Shown piece after piece: positions 1 to 7,631 of a DNA stretch of 50,145 bases. Each line of letters starts with the position of its first letter. Position 1 is the stretch's first letter. The position numbers and the translations under genes were made by a program. The notes below the pieces were generated by a model that searched no databases, was not told where the DNA came from, and saw only the letters and a program-made list of their open reading frames with translations. The stretch is from NCBI GenBank assembly GCA_902618025.1, contig CACMYY010000007.1, forward strand, positions 1-50,145. Reading direction: 5' to 3'. The DNA comes from an uncultured SAR116 cluster alpha proteobacterium (GTDB lineage Bacteria > Pseudomonadota > Alphaproteobacteria > Puniceispirillales > Marisalimonadaceae).

Positions 1-662
1 CTTCTGGCTATGCTGGAATTTATCTACAAGATCCAAATGCCGTTGTGCCAATTTTAACTAGAATGCAACCTACTGGCGATACTGGATATTATTCGGTAAT
101 GGTAGCTAGGAAAGATTCAGGTATTAAATCTCTAGATGATCTTAAAGGAAAAAAATTAGGTTTTGCTGATCCTAATTCTACTTCTGGATATCTAATCCCA
201 TCTATTGAATTACCAGAATTATATAATGTTAATATTAATACTTACTTCTCAAAAACACAGTTTTCTGGCGGACACGAAAACAATGTATTAGCTGTTTTAA
301 ATGGAGACGTTGATGCTGGTGTTACATGGGTATCTGGTGTTGGTAAATGGGAAGAAGGATACTCATCTGGTAATTTAAGAAAAATGGTTGATAAAGGTAT
401 CTTAAATATGGACGACCTAGTTCAGGTTTGGTCATCAAAGTTAATTCCTAATGGCCCGATTGTAATGCCAAAGAAATTACCACAGGAAGCTAGAGATGTT
501 ATGGTTGGATTGAAGCAATGGATACACAAAAATGATCCAAAATGCAGTGAAGATGTTGCAAATGGCATTGTAAAAGCTTGGGTTCCAGTTGATCATAGTT
601 TCTATGAAGTAATTGTAAAAGCTAGAAAAGCAAAATTAGAAGCCAAGAAGAAAAAAGGCTAA
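1..662 (+). CDS. phnD: Phosphonate ABC transporter substrate-binding protein PhnD (5' end outside window)
   Basis: Periplasmic binding protein that delivers phosphonates (or phosphite/phosphate esters) to the PhnE permeases. The reading frame is open from base 3 to the stop at 660-662, so the N-terminus and signal peptide lie upstream; the internal GTG at 45 is not the true start. Visible family features are TGYYSVMVARKDSGI followed by a 'DLKGKKLGFADPNSTSGYL' block (the ligand-loop region of COG3221 proteins) and GHENNVLAVLNGDVDAGVTW. The tail is lysine-rich. It is followed by a strong hairpin and then two permease genes, the normal phnC-D-E layout; phnC is not in the window and would be expected upstream. 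The ligand cannot be told from sequence. Confidence 0.93.
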   Translation, partial: SGYAGIYLQDPNAVVPILTRMQPTGDTGYYSVMVARKDSGIKSLDDLKGKKLGFADPNSTSGYLIPSIELPELYNVNINTYFSKTQFSGGHENNVLAVLNGDVDAGVTWVSGVGKWEEGYSSGNLRKMVDKGILNMDDLVQVWSSKLIPNGPIVMPKKLPQEARDVMVGLKQWIHKNDPKCSEDVANGIVKAWVPVDHSFYEVIVKARKAKLEAKKKKG

Positions 663-670
663 TTACTAAT

Positions 671-703
671 ATGCAAAAGACAGTAATTATCTGTCTTTTG
701 CAT
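671..703 (+). promoter_or_regulatory. Perfect 13-bp hairpin between phnD and phnE
   Basis: ATGCAAAAGACAG at 671-683 pairs perfectly with CTGTCTTTTGCAT at 691-703 around a 7-base loop (TAATTAT). No clean T-run follows on the + strand (ACTTTATTAA), so it looks more like an mRNA-stabilising or partial-termination element than a full terminator. Such a hairpin behind a binding-protein gene commonly keeps its mRNA in excess over the permease mRNA; that role is inferred here. Confidence 0.7.
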
Positions 704-747
704 ACTTTATTAACTCAATCAATAATAATATTATAGTTGGAAGTATA

Positions 748-1602
748 ATGTATTCAGACAATATTTTAGGTTTTGAGACAATTGAGAAAAACCTAAAAGC
801 AATGGCTTTTAAAAGATTAATTTATTCTTTCATAAGCATTTTGGCTATTTTATTTCTTCTTTCCAGTGGACTTACAATAGCAGAAGAAAATAATGCAGGA
901 AGCTTTCAAAGGGGATTGAGTAAATTTTTTGACTACCCTGTTGATCTTTTCAAAGAAGCATTTGAGTCTGGTTGGAGATGGTATGCATATGTATTCAAAT
1001 ATCTTCCAGATTTAATATCAACAATAAACATGGCTTTTTTTTCAACACTATTCGGGGCAATTTTTGCTCTTCTCTTGAGCCTGTTTGCAAGTAAAAATTT
1101 AATTAAAAACCAATATATAGTTACTTTCTCAAGAAGAACCATGGACATTTTGAGATCATTTCCTGAGTTGGTTATTGCTATGATATTTTTGTATCTGATG
1201 GGAAAATCAGAATTACCTGCAGTTATTGCAATAGTAATTCATACTGCTGGAGCTCTAGGAAAATTATTCTCTGAAGCTATTGAAAATGCTGATAATAAAC
1301 CAATTGAAGGTTTACAATCTTGTGGAGCAAGTTGGTGGCAACGAGTTAGATTTGCAGTTATTCCTCAAGTAATACCTTTGTTTATCTCATACACCCTTCT
1401 GAGGTTAGAAATTAATGTAAGAGCGTCAACCATCCTTGGTTTTGTAGGTGCTGGAGGTATTGGAGAAGCATTGTCTGCTGTAATTCAGTTTAGATATGGA
1501 GACGAAATTATAGCTATTATGTTTTTATTAGTTATCACTATAATTTCCTTAGATTATTTCTCCAGATTTCTTAGGGGTAGATTAATTGGAGACAATAAGT
1601 AA
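748..1602 (+). CDS. phnE: Phosphonate ABC transporter permease PhnE (first copy)
   Basis: Inner-membrane permease of the phosphonate importer, 284 residues, close to the usual PhnE length. An N-terminal membrane segment (about residues 24-44) is followed by a short loop and the binding-protein-dependent permease domain. The EAA-type cytoplasmic loop that docks the ATPase is clear (SEAIENADNKPIEGLQSCGA, about 175-194), and the conserved ASTILGFVGAGGIGEAL segment follows. The start ATG at 748 has a GGAAG ribosome site at 739-743. Its stop overlaps the start of the second permease gene by one base (TAATG), implying translational coupling. Confidence 0.94.
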   Translation: MYSDNILGFETIEKNLKAMAFKRLIYSFISILAILFLLSSGLTIAEENNAGSFQRGLSKFFDYPVDLFKEAFESGWRWYAYVFKYLPDLISTINMAFFSTLFGAIFALLLSLFASKNLIKNQYIVTFSRRTMDILRSFPELVIAMIFLYLMGKSELPAVIAIVIHTAGALGKLFSEAIENADNKPIEGLQSCGASWWQRVRFAVIPQVIPLFISYTLLRLEINVRASTILGFVGAGGIGEALSAVIQFRYGDEIIAIMFLLVITIISLDYFSRFLRGRLIGDNK

Positions 1603-2960
1603 TGGAGCAAGTATTAAATCAAAATGTTATTGATGCAGTTGATCTAAAACATAAAAAACATATTAGAATTCTTATTATAACTGGATTTATGTTTATGGTT
1701 TATTTAATTGGGTCAATAATACACTTTGATCTACCTAACTTAGCTAAAAAGTGGAATAAAGATCGAGCGTCTATGTTTATGTTAGATATATATGCTCACA
1801 AAGACCATATAAAAATGAATTGGAAAGATCCTCAGAAAATTGATGTAAGATTTGAGGGTGGTCATAGGCATGTTTATAAAGATGATCCCACTTGGCTTAT
1901 TAGAAATAAAAATAATCAATCTACAATTGTTAACTTTGATAATGGTGGTCAGTTTGTTTTCTTTCCAAATAGAGTGGAAATGAGAAATTTTCCTAATATC
2001 AATGAACCATTCATTTTTAAGCTTAATAAAAATGGTAAACCTTATGTTGATGGGTATGTTGGAAAGGAAAGTATGTTGCCAAGTTGGATGCGTGCAACAG
2101 AAAATAAAGTCGAAGTGAGACCTTCTTTATATGAAAGGCTTCAGGTATATGGATCAAAAGTCGAAGTTCATAGATACGAGTTAGGATGGAAATATTTTTG
2201 GTTTGATTTCGATAGCCCTCTTGTTGGAAAGGGATTTCTTGACGCTATATCACTTATGTTTAATGAAGACAGAGTAGATCCAAAAATTTCAAATTTTAAT
2301 CTTGTTGTGAATGAATTTTTAGAAAATGAAATATGGCACCACAACACCGTTTTGTTTGCTATGGTTGAAACATTATTAATGGCCATTCTTGGAACATTAA
2401 TTGCCTCAATGGTTGGTCTTCCACTAGCTTTTCTTGCTGCTTACAATGTTACTCCACTTTCCTCAATAAGGTTTTTTCTGAGAAGACTCTTCGACATGCT
2501 TCGCGGAATAGATATGTTAATTTGGAGTTTAATATTCCTTAGAGCTTTCGGTCCTGGACTTTTTACCGGAATTTTTGCAATCGCATTTACAGACACAGGC
2601 ACTCTTGGTAAATTAATGTCTGAAGCTATAGAAAATACTGATAAAAAAGATAAAGAAGGTATCCAGTCAACTGGTGCAAACAAAGTTCTTCAACATAGAT
2701 TTGGTATCATTCCACAAATACTACCAATTTTCATTTCACAAAGTTTATATTACCTAGAGTCTAACACAAGAGCTGCCGTTATTATTGGGGCAATGGGTGC
2801 TGGAGGTATAGGCTTACATTTCCTTGGGGCATTAATGACTGGAAATGATTTTGAAAACGTTGCTTACATGGCAATTTTAGTTTTAGTTGCTGTAATGTGC
2901 ATTGATACTATGTCAGCCAAACTAAGAAGATTATTAATTGGTATAGAGGATAAGAAATAA
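1602..2960 (+). CDS. phnE: Phosphonate ABC transporter permease PhnE (second, long copy)
   Basis: Second permease of the importer, 452 residues. The C-terminal half (from about residue 245) is a standard PhnE permease domain with its own EAA loop (SEAIENTDKKDKEGIQSTGA) and AAVIIGAMGAGGIGLHF. Between a first membrane segment (about 24-44) and the permease domain lies a hydrophilic stretch of roughly 200 residues with no membrane segments, predicted periplasmic. Phosphonate importers with two unequal PhnE subunits are known in alphaproteobacteria, so this and the 284-residue copy probably form a heterodimeric channel. What the extra domain does is unknown to me. Confidence 0.92.
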   Translation: MEQVLNQNVIDAVDLKHKKHIRILIITGFMFMVYLIGSIIHFDLPNLAKKWNKDRASMFMLDIYAHKDHIKMNWKDPQKIDVRFEGGHRHVYKDDPTWLIRNKNNQSTIVNFDNGGQFVFFPNRVEMRNFPNINEPFIFKLNKNGKPYVDGYVGKESMLPSWMRATENKVEVRPSLYERLQVYGSKVEVHRYELGWKYFWFDFDSPLVGKGFLDAISLMFNEDRVDPKISNFNLVVNEFLENEIWHHNTVLFAMVETLLMAILGTLIASMVGLPLAFLAAYNVTPLSSIRFFLRRLFDMLRGIDMLIWSLIFLRAFGPGLFTGIFAIAFTDTGTLGKLMSEAIENTDKKDKEGIQSTGANKVLQHRFGIIPQILPIFISQSLYYLESNTRAAVIIGAMGAGGIGLHFLGALMTGNDFENVAYMAILVLVAVMCIDTMSAKLRRLLIGIEDKK

Positions 2961-2970
2961 AGGATTTACT

Positions 2971-3435
2971 ATGAATAGATATATTTTAATAATAGTTTTT
3001 TTAATTTACCCGTTACTTGTTCAAGCTCAAAGCAAAGATACAAAAAATATAAGCAATGAGGTGTCTTCTCAGGAAGCTGGAACATTAGTTAATACAGAAG
3101 AAATTTTTCAAAAACTTATAGATAAATGTGATGATGTTAACCTTCTTATGTTAAGAGCTAGAATAAGATTAGAGTTACCTAGAATAGATAAATCTGACGC
3201 TGATACAGTCGAAAAAATGCTGTTAGAAGGTTTTGAAATGTGTGCACAAAAAAAACCTGAGGAAGCTAAAGTAAAATTAACAGAAGCATACGAAATCGCA
3301 AAAAAAGCTGCCTCGGAAAAATTTGGCCAAACTGGTACAGGTGGATTAGAAACTGTTAAAAAAGATATCGAACCTCTAAAAGATACAAACTCTTCTAATG
3401 GTACAAAAGATAAGCCATGGTGGAAATTCTGGTAA
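2971..3435 (+). CDS. Small exported protein of unknown function, co-transcribed with the phosphonate transporter
   Basis: I do not recognise this 154-residue protein. It begins with a clear Sec signal peptide (hydrophobic core RYILIIVFLIYPLLV, cleavage probably after VQAQ near residue 20). The mature part is charged and mostly helical-looking, with EMCAQKKPEEAKVKLTEAYEIAKK reminiscent of a single tetratricopeptide-like helix pair, two cysteines (CDD near residue 53 and MCAQ near 92) and an aromatic C-terminus WWKFW. The gap from phnE is 10 bases with an AAGGA ribosome site, so it belongs to the same operon. A periplasmic accessory role is inferred from position only. Confidence 0.75.
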   Translation: MNRYILIIVFLIYPLLVQAQSKDTKNISNEVSSQEAGTLVNTEEIFQKLIDKCDDVNLLMLRARIRLELPRIDKSDADTVEKMLLEGFEMCAQKKPEEAKVKLTEAYEIAKKAASEKFGQTGTGGLETVKKDIEPLKDTNSSNGTKDKPWWKFW

Positions 3436-3516
3436 TTGAAATTTAATTTTTTATTAAAATATTTGTTAAAAAAATGAAAAATTATTTCGTAATGATCTTC
3501 TAAAAAAGGGGATAGT

Positions 3517-4437
3517 ATGAAATTAAAACCATTTGACAAATCTGGAATATTTTACAAAGGCAATTTGCATGGACATAGCGATTACTCTGACGGACTGCTT
3601 AAACCAAAAACTGTGATTGAGTTTTACAAATCATATGGCTATGATTTTACATGTCTTTCTGATCATTTATGGCATGATAAGAGATTTGCTGCAGAAAGTG
3701 TAAATGATGTTTCTGATTTTAATTTTAAAGATTTTATTACAATTCCAAGTGCTGAAATTCATGTAAAAGGAAAAAAGTACGAAAGAGCTGGCTTGTGGCA
3801 TCTTGTTGCTAACGGTTTGCCTTTAGATTTCAAAATTGCATCTGATAACGAAACAGTAGATGAACTACTTAACAGAATCATAGAGACTGGAGCATTTGTA
3901 ACAATAGCTCATCCAGAGTGGTATTCATTATCTTCTGATGAGGCCATTAAAGTAAGTAATGCTCACGCAGTTGAAATCTATAATCACGCCGCAACAATTA
4001 GCTCAAATAGAGGTAGTGGTATAGCTACAGCTGACTTCCTACTAAATAATAATAAAAAAATTTTACTAACTGCATCTGACGATTCGCATTTTCATAAAGA
4101 AGATGCTTTAGGAGGTTGGGTATTCGTAAAATGCAAAAACCTGTCTATACAAGATATTTTATATTCTCTTAAAAATGGCAATTATTACTCTTCTACAGGG
4201 ATAGCAATATATAATATAGATCTTGATGATAATGAACTCTTAATACAATGTAGTCCAGCTTCACACATAATTATTTCAGGCTCCTCTAATACCTGCCTTT
4301 CCAAAAATGGTTACAACATTACAAGTGCCAAATTTGATTTAAATAAGCTTGATACAAGTTATTTTAGAGTAACAGTATTAAACGAGTATGGTAAATATGC
4401 TTGGTCTAATCCTTACTGGTTAGATGAAATTTTTTAA
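3517..4437 (+). CDS. PHP-domain metallohydrolase, CehA/McbA-like, next to phn genes
   Basis: Predicted metal-dependent phosphoesterase or hydrolase of the PHP superfamily, 306 residues. The metal-ligand set is intact: HGHSDYSDG (His18, His20), LSDH (Asp49, His50), PSAE (Glu80), IAHPEW (His132), EIYNH (His157) and SDDSH (about 188-191). A roughly 100-residue C-terminal extension resembles the beta-rich tail of CehA/McbA proteins. Position in the phn transporter operon makes a phosphodiester or cyclic phosphate a plausible substrate. The PHP enzyme PhnPP is known to hydrolyse 5-phosphoribose 1,2-cyclic phosphate from C-P lyase in other bacteria, but identity with PhnPP is not shown by sequence alone. 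Confidence 0.82.
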   Translation: MKLKPFDKSGIFYKGNLHGHSDYSDGLLKPKTVIEFYKSYGYDFTCLSDHLWHDKRFAAESVNDVSDFNFKDFITIPSAEIHVKGKKYERAGLWHLVANGLPLDFKIASDNETVDELLNRIIETGAFVTIAHPEWYSLSSDEAIKVSNAHAVEIYNHAATISSNRGSGIATADFLLNNNKKILLTASDDSHFHKEDALGGWVFVKCKNLSIQDILYSLKNGNYYSSTGIAIYNIDLDDNELLIQCSPASHIIISGSSNTCLSKNGYNITSAKFDLNKLDTSYFRVTVLNEYGKYAWSNPYWLDEIF

Positions 4438-4453
4438 AAGATAGGAGTAACGA

Positions 4454-4513
4454 TTGAATATACTAGAGTTAACATATCTCAATGTTTTTATTTTTTTAGC
4501 ACCTAGTTATTAA
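4454..4513 (+). CDS. Possible 19-codon leader ORF before the hexapeptide transferase
   Basis: A TTG at 4454 sits 6 bases after GGAG (4444-4447) and opens 19 codons of hydrophobic character ending in TAA at 4511-4513, one base before the ATG of the next gene. The next gene has no visible ribosome site of its own, so re-initiation after this leader is plausible. It could equally be chance, or a remnant of a lost membrane protein. Confidence 0.25.
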   Translation: MNILELTYLNVFIFLAPSY

Positions 4514-4514
4514 C

Positions 4515-5129
4515 ATGAAAAAACTTGATAAAAACAGACCTTTAATTCACTCAGATTGTCAAGTTGTAGACAGTGATTTTGGTTCATTTGTTGAAATAGG
4601 TGAATATTCTATTATTTCAAATTCTAATTTCGGTGACTATTCTTATTGTACAAGATTTTGTGATATAGCCAATACAGACATAAAAAAATTTTCTAATATT
4701 GCAAGCTCTGTTAGAATAGGTCCAACGGACCATCCAATGGAAAAAGCAAGTCTTCATCATTTTTTATATAGATCAACTGACTATTGGGAAGACAAAGAAC
4801 ATGACAAAGATTTTTTTAAAAACCGATATTCCAGAAAAACTATAATTGGCAATGACACATGGATAGGACATGCTGCTATTGTTAAACCTGACATTACAGT
4901 TGGGGATGGTGCTATAATTGGAGCTGGTTCTGTTGTTACCAAAGATGTGGAAAGTTATACTATTGTAGCAGGAAATCCCGCTAAAATTATTAGAAGAAGG
5001 TTTTCAGAAAAAATTGCAATTCAATTGTCTGAAATTCAATGGTGGAATTGGTCTCATGAGAAAATAGGATCTTCCTTAGACGACTTTAGAACTTTAAGTG
5101 TTGAAGATTTTATATCAAAATATAAATAG
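4515..5129 (+). CDS. Phosphonate-associated hexapeptide-repeat transferase (TIGR03308-like)
   Basis: Left-handed beta-helix acyltransferase of the kind repeatedly found in phn operons, 204 residues. Hexapeptide repeats are visible in the N-terminal part (SDFGSFVEIGEYSIIS) and again in the GNDTWIGHAAIVKPDITVG and GAIIGAGSVVTKDV blocks with the usual closing VAGNPAKIIRRRF. The middle holds IGPTDHPME and a long insert, and the catalytic-type His lies in TDHP. Family members are annotated as phosphonate-metabolism transferases; the acyl donor and acceptor are not established, though N-acetylation of aminoalkylphosphonates is a reasonable guess by analogy with PhnO. The stop lies one base from the convergent phnM-like gene. 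Confidence 0.85.
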   Translation: MKKLDKNRPLIHSDCQVVDSDFGSFVEIGEYSIISNSNFGDYSYCTRFCDIANTDIKKFSNIASSVRIGPTDHPMEKASLHHFLYRSTDYWEDKEHDKDFFKNRYSRKTIIGNDTWIGHAAIVKPDITVGDGAIIGAGSVVTKDVESYTIVAGNPAKIIRRRFSEKIAIQLSEIQWWNWSHEKIGSSLDDFRTLSVEDFISKYK

Positions 5130-5130
5130 A

Positions 5131-6345
5131 TTAGGATACTGCATTTGATGATTTAATAAATCTGTCAACAACGCTTTTACAAACACTTGCAATCTTTCCA
5201 TTACATATTGTTGCTTCTATCTCTCTTGTTTTTGGGTTAATAATTACTAAATCTGCATAATTTTCTACTTTGATAGCTCCTCTTTTGTCAATATTTAGTG
5301 CCTTTGCGGGATTTTCTGATATTAATGCCCATGCATTTTCAATAGAACAAATCTTATGATCTAACAAATACCAAATTGACTGGAGTAGTGATGGATAATA
5401 ATAATCTGATACTAGAATACTACAGTATCCTAGTTTTAATAATTCTAATGTAGATATATTTCCATTATGTGAACCACCTCTGACTAAATTAGGCGCACCC
5501 ATTATTACATTTTCATTATTGAAGTATGCTTCTTTAGCAGCTAAAATACTTGTTGGAAACTCACAAATATTAGCACCAAAACTTCTAAACCATTTTCTAT
5601 CCTTTTTGCTTTCATCATCATGCGAACCAAATTTAATATTATTAGATTTCATAAAATTGCTTAATGTTTTTAAACTATCACTTACTTCATTTTCTTTTGT
5701 TAATCGATAATTCACAATATTTGCAAGTTCACTTTTTTCCATAGACATTTTATTAGCCCATGTTGCAAATGCTGTTGGTTTGTTTTGAATTTTTTCTATG
5801 GCATCAGGTATATGGTTGTTGAATACCACATAATTAAGTTTGTATTCTGTAATTAAATCAATAAGTTCTTGAACTTTTTCTACAAGATGCGTTTCGTACC
5901 TTACCTGAACATTTATATTAGTTATCATAGAAGGTCTGTATTTATTGAGATTTTCTAAAAATATTTTAGCGTATTCAGGACTTCTTATTCTACCTTCCCA
6001 GCTATAGCTACATGCTAGGTAAGCCGTAGTAATGCCATTAATGGAAAGTTCTTTGTCAACTATTTTAAGAGTATCATTCATATCAAAACTTACGCCTGGC
6101 CTTGGAAATAATTGTCTTTCAAATCCATCTCCATGTAAGTCTATTATTCCAGGTAACACCCAAAAACCCGTCAAATCTATAACTGGATAATTTTTTTTTG
6201 GGTATTGATTAGTTTTATTAACTTCAATTGAAGTTAAAAATTTATCTTCAATAGTTATGGTTCCCGATTGCATTTTATTATGATGCAAAAATTTACTGCC
6301 CTGTAAAATATATCCTGAAAATTGATTTGATTGTATTTGATTCAT
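5131..6345 (-). CDS. phnM: PhnM-like amidohydrolase (divergent paralogue)
   Basis: Amidohydrolase related to PhnM, the alpha-D-ribose 1-methylphosphonate 5-triphosphate diphosphatase of the C-P lyase pathway; 404 residues. It keeps IDLHGDGFERQLFPRPGV, NGITTAYLA, GSHDDES, NVIMGAPNLVRGGSHNGN and VSDYYYPSLL. It differs from canonical PhnM at two points: LHTDN is LHGDG, and the SLMDHTPGQRQF block is replaced by VVFNNHIPD. A canonical PhnM is encoded at 12922-14082, so this copy probably has a different triphosphate substrate or a repair role. It lies 51 bases downstream of phnF on the same strand and is probably co-transcribed with it. Confidence 0.85.
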   Translation of the reverse strand: MNQIQSNQFSGYILQGSKFLHHNKMQSGTITIEDKFLTSIEVNKTNQYPKKNYPVIDLTGFWVLPGIIDLHGDGFERQLFPRPGVSFDMNDTLKIVDKELSINGITTAYLACSYSWEGRIRSPEYAKIFLENLNKYRPSMITNINVQVRYETHLVEKVQELIDLITEYKLNYVVFNNHIPDAIEKIQNKPTAFATWANKMSMEKSELANIVNYRLTKENEVSDSLKTLSNFMKSNNIKFGSHDDESKKDRKWFRSFGANICEFPTSILAAKEAYFNNENVIMGAPNLVRGGSHNGNISTLELLKLGYCSILVSDYYYPSLLQSIWYLLDHKICSIENAWALISENPAKALNIDKRGAIKVENYADLVIINPKTREIEATICNGKIASVCKSVVDRFIKSSNAVS

Positions 6346-6396
6346 ATATTTTAGTTATCTTAATTTTATTAATTTTATATTACAAATATCAAAAGC

Positions 6397-7104
6397 TTAA
6401 TCTTCTAATGTTAATTGAATTCTTTCGCCAACAAACCATGTCTGAGTGAACTCTATTGGAATACAATTTAAATCTTGATTCACATATGTTGTTTTAAGAA
6501 GTGGGCTATTAATTTTACAATCAAGTAAATTTGCTTGAATACTATCAGCTAGCTCTGCGATTATGTTAGTGTTTGACCTAATAAAATCATTTACACCCAA
6601 CAACTTTAGTGTGTTTGTGACAGATAATTCTTTTTGAAATATTTCTAGAAAACTGGGAAACCTTTTATTTGGAATTATTCTTTTAGTTATAATAGTTGGA
6701 ATATTATTAATTTTACCAGTTGTTTCTATTAAAAGAATCTCATCTTTTGAATTTATTTTTAAATTATCAGCTTCTATCTTAAATGCTTTTCTATACTCTG
6801 ATCTAATAATTGTTGTTTTAGGAATATTGTTTTCATGAGTAATATTCTCTGAAAATCTTACTCTTTTTCCAAGTTTATATTTTAACTTAGAAGCTTGAAC
6901 AATTACACCAGAACCTCTTTTAGAAAACAAAATTCCTTCATTTTTTAATATTTGCAAAGCTCTTCTAACCGTGTGTCTATTTACTCCAAATCTTTTTGAA
7001 AGATGATTTTCAGAAGGTAGTTTATCACCTGAATTGTATATGTTATCCGCCACATCTTTTTTTAATGCTTCATAAATTTGATAATAAATGAGTTTAGAAT
7101 TCAT
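6397..7104 (-). CDS. phnF: GntR-family (HutC/PhnF type) transcriptional regulator
   Basis: DNA-binding repressor of 235 residues. The N-terminal winged helix is typical (YQIYEALKKDVADNIYNSGD, KLPSENHLSKRFGVNRHTVR, RALQILKNEGILFSKRGSG; about residues 8-67). It is followed by a UTRA-type ligand-binding domain (about 85-232) with TIITKRIIPNKRFP and FTQTWFVGERIQL. Divergent position next to phnG is the usual PhnF arrangement, so it probably controls both the phn operon and itself through the 86-base shared intergenic region. In studied systems PhnF responds to phosphate status or phosphonate intermediates; the ligand here is unknown. It is the only transcription factor recognised in the window. 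Confidence 0.92.
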   Translation of the reverse strand: MNSKLIYYQIYEALKKDVADNIYNSGDKLPSENHLSKRFGVNRHTVRRALQILKNEGILFSKRGSGVIVQASKLKYKLGKRVRFSENITHENNIPKTTIIRSEYRKAFKIEADNLKINSKDEILLIETTGKINNIPTIITKRIIPNKRFPSFLEIFQKELSVTNTLKLLGVNDFIRSNTNIIAELADSIQANLLDCKINSPLLKTTYVNQDLNCIPIEFTQTWFVGERIQLTLED

Positions 7105-7190
7105 GTAATAAAAACTTAATAAAAATATAATTGTATAATTAATGTTTTATAATTATAAGTTGTATAGTTGTATAGTAAAGAAGTAATTAA
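7105..7190. promoter_or_regulatory. Divergent phnF/phnG control region with repeated TTGTATA motifs
   Basis: This 86-base region separates two divergent starts. It contains TTGTATA three times (7131, and a perfect tandem TTGTATAG repeat at 7160-7175) and the perfect palindrome TTATAATTATAA at 7147-7158. GntR/HutC regulators bind short GTATA-containing repeats, so these are candidate PhnF operators. TATAGT at 7171-7176 is a possible -10 box for phnG and would be covered by bound repressor. No good -35 box is visible. Confidence 0.5.
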
Positions 7191-7631
7191 ATGATTGAAA
7201 AAAGAAAATCTTGGATGAGTTTGTTAGCAACATCTAGCCAAAGTGATTTGTTAAATCTCTGGGAACAAAAAAAAATAAAAGTCAATTATGTATGGTTAAG
7301 AACACCTGAAATTGGAAGCATAATGGCTCAAGGAAGAATGGGTGTAACTGGAGATAAATTTAATATTGGTGAAGTTACTATAACTAGATGTTCCTTAAAA
7401 TTGAATTGTGGAACAATAGGTCATAGTTATGTTCAAGGAAGAAGTAAGAAAAAAGCTGAAATAAGCGCATTATGTGATGCTCTTATGCAAACTAAAATGT
7501 CTAAAGAAATAAATAAAAATATTATTATTCCTTTAGAAAAAATTAAAAAAGATAATAAAGACAAAATTCTCTCAAAAGCTGAAGCTACAAAAGTTGATTT
7601 TTTTACTCTTGTAAGAGGAGAAAGCGATTAA
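7191..7631 (+). CDS. phnG: C-P lyase subunit PhnG
   Basis: Core subunit of the PhnGHIJ carbon-phosphorus lyase complex, needed with PhnI, PhnH and PhnL to attach the phosphonate to ribose of ATP. The 146-residue length matches the family (about 150). Diagnostic stretches are RKSWMSLLATSSQSDLL at the N-terminus, WLRTPEIGSIMAQGRMGVTG in the middle and NCGTIGHSYVQGRSKKKAE. First gene of the rightward phn operon; its stop overlaps the phnH start (TAATG). The ribosome site before the ATG is weak. Confidence 0.96.
   Translation: MIEKRKSWMSLLATSSQSDLLNLWEQKKIKVNYVWLRTPEIGSIMAQGRMGVTGDKFNIGEVTITRCSLKLNCGTIGHSYVQGRSKKKAEISALCDALMQTKMSKEINKNIIIPLEKIKKDNKDKILSKAEATKVDFFTLVRGESD

Noticed and set aside
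3108-3539. 143-codon minus-strand frame opposite the small exported protein
   Set aside because: It is the complement of a gene with signal peptide and operon position, and has no recognisable motif.
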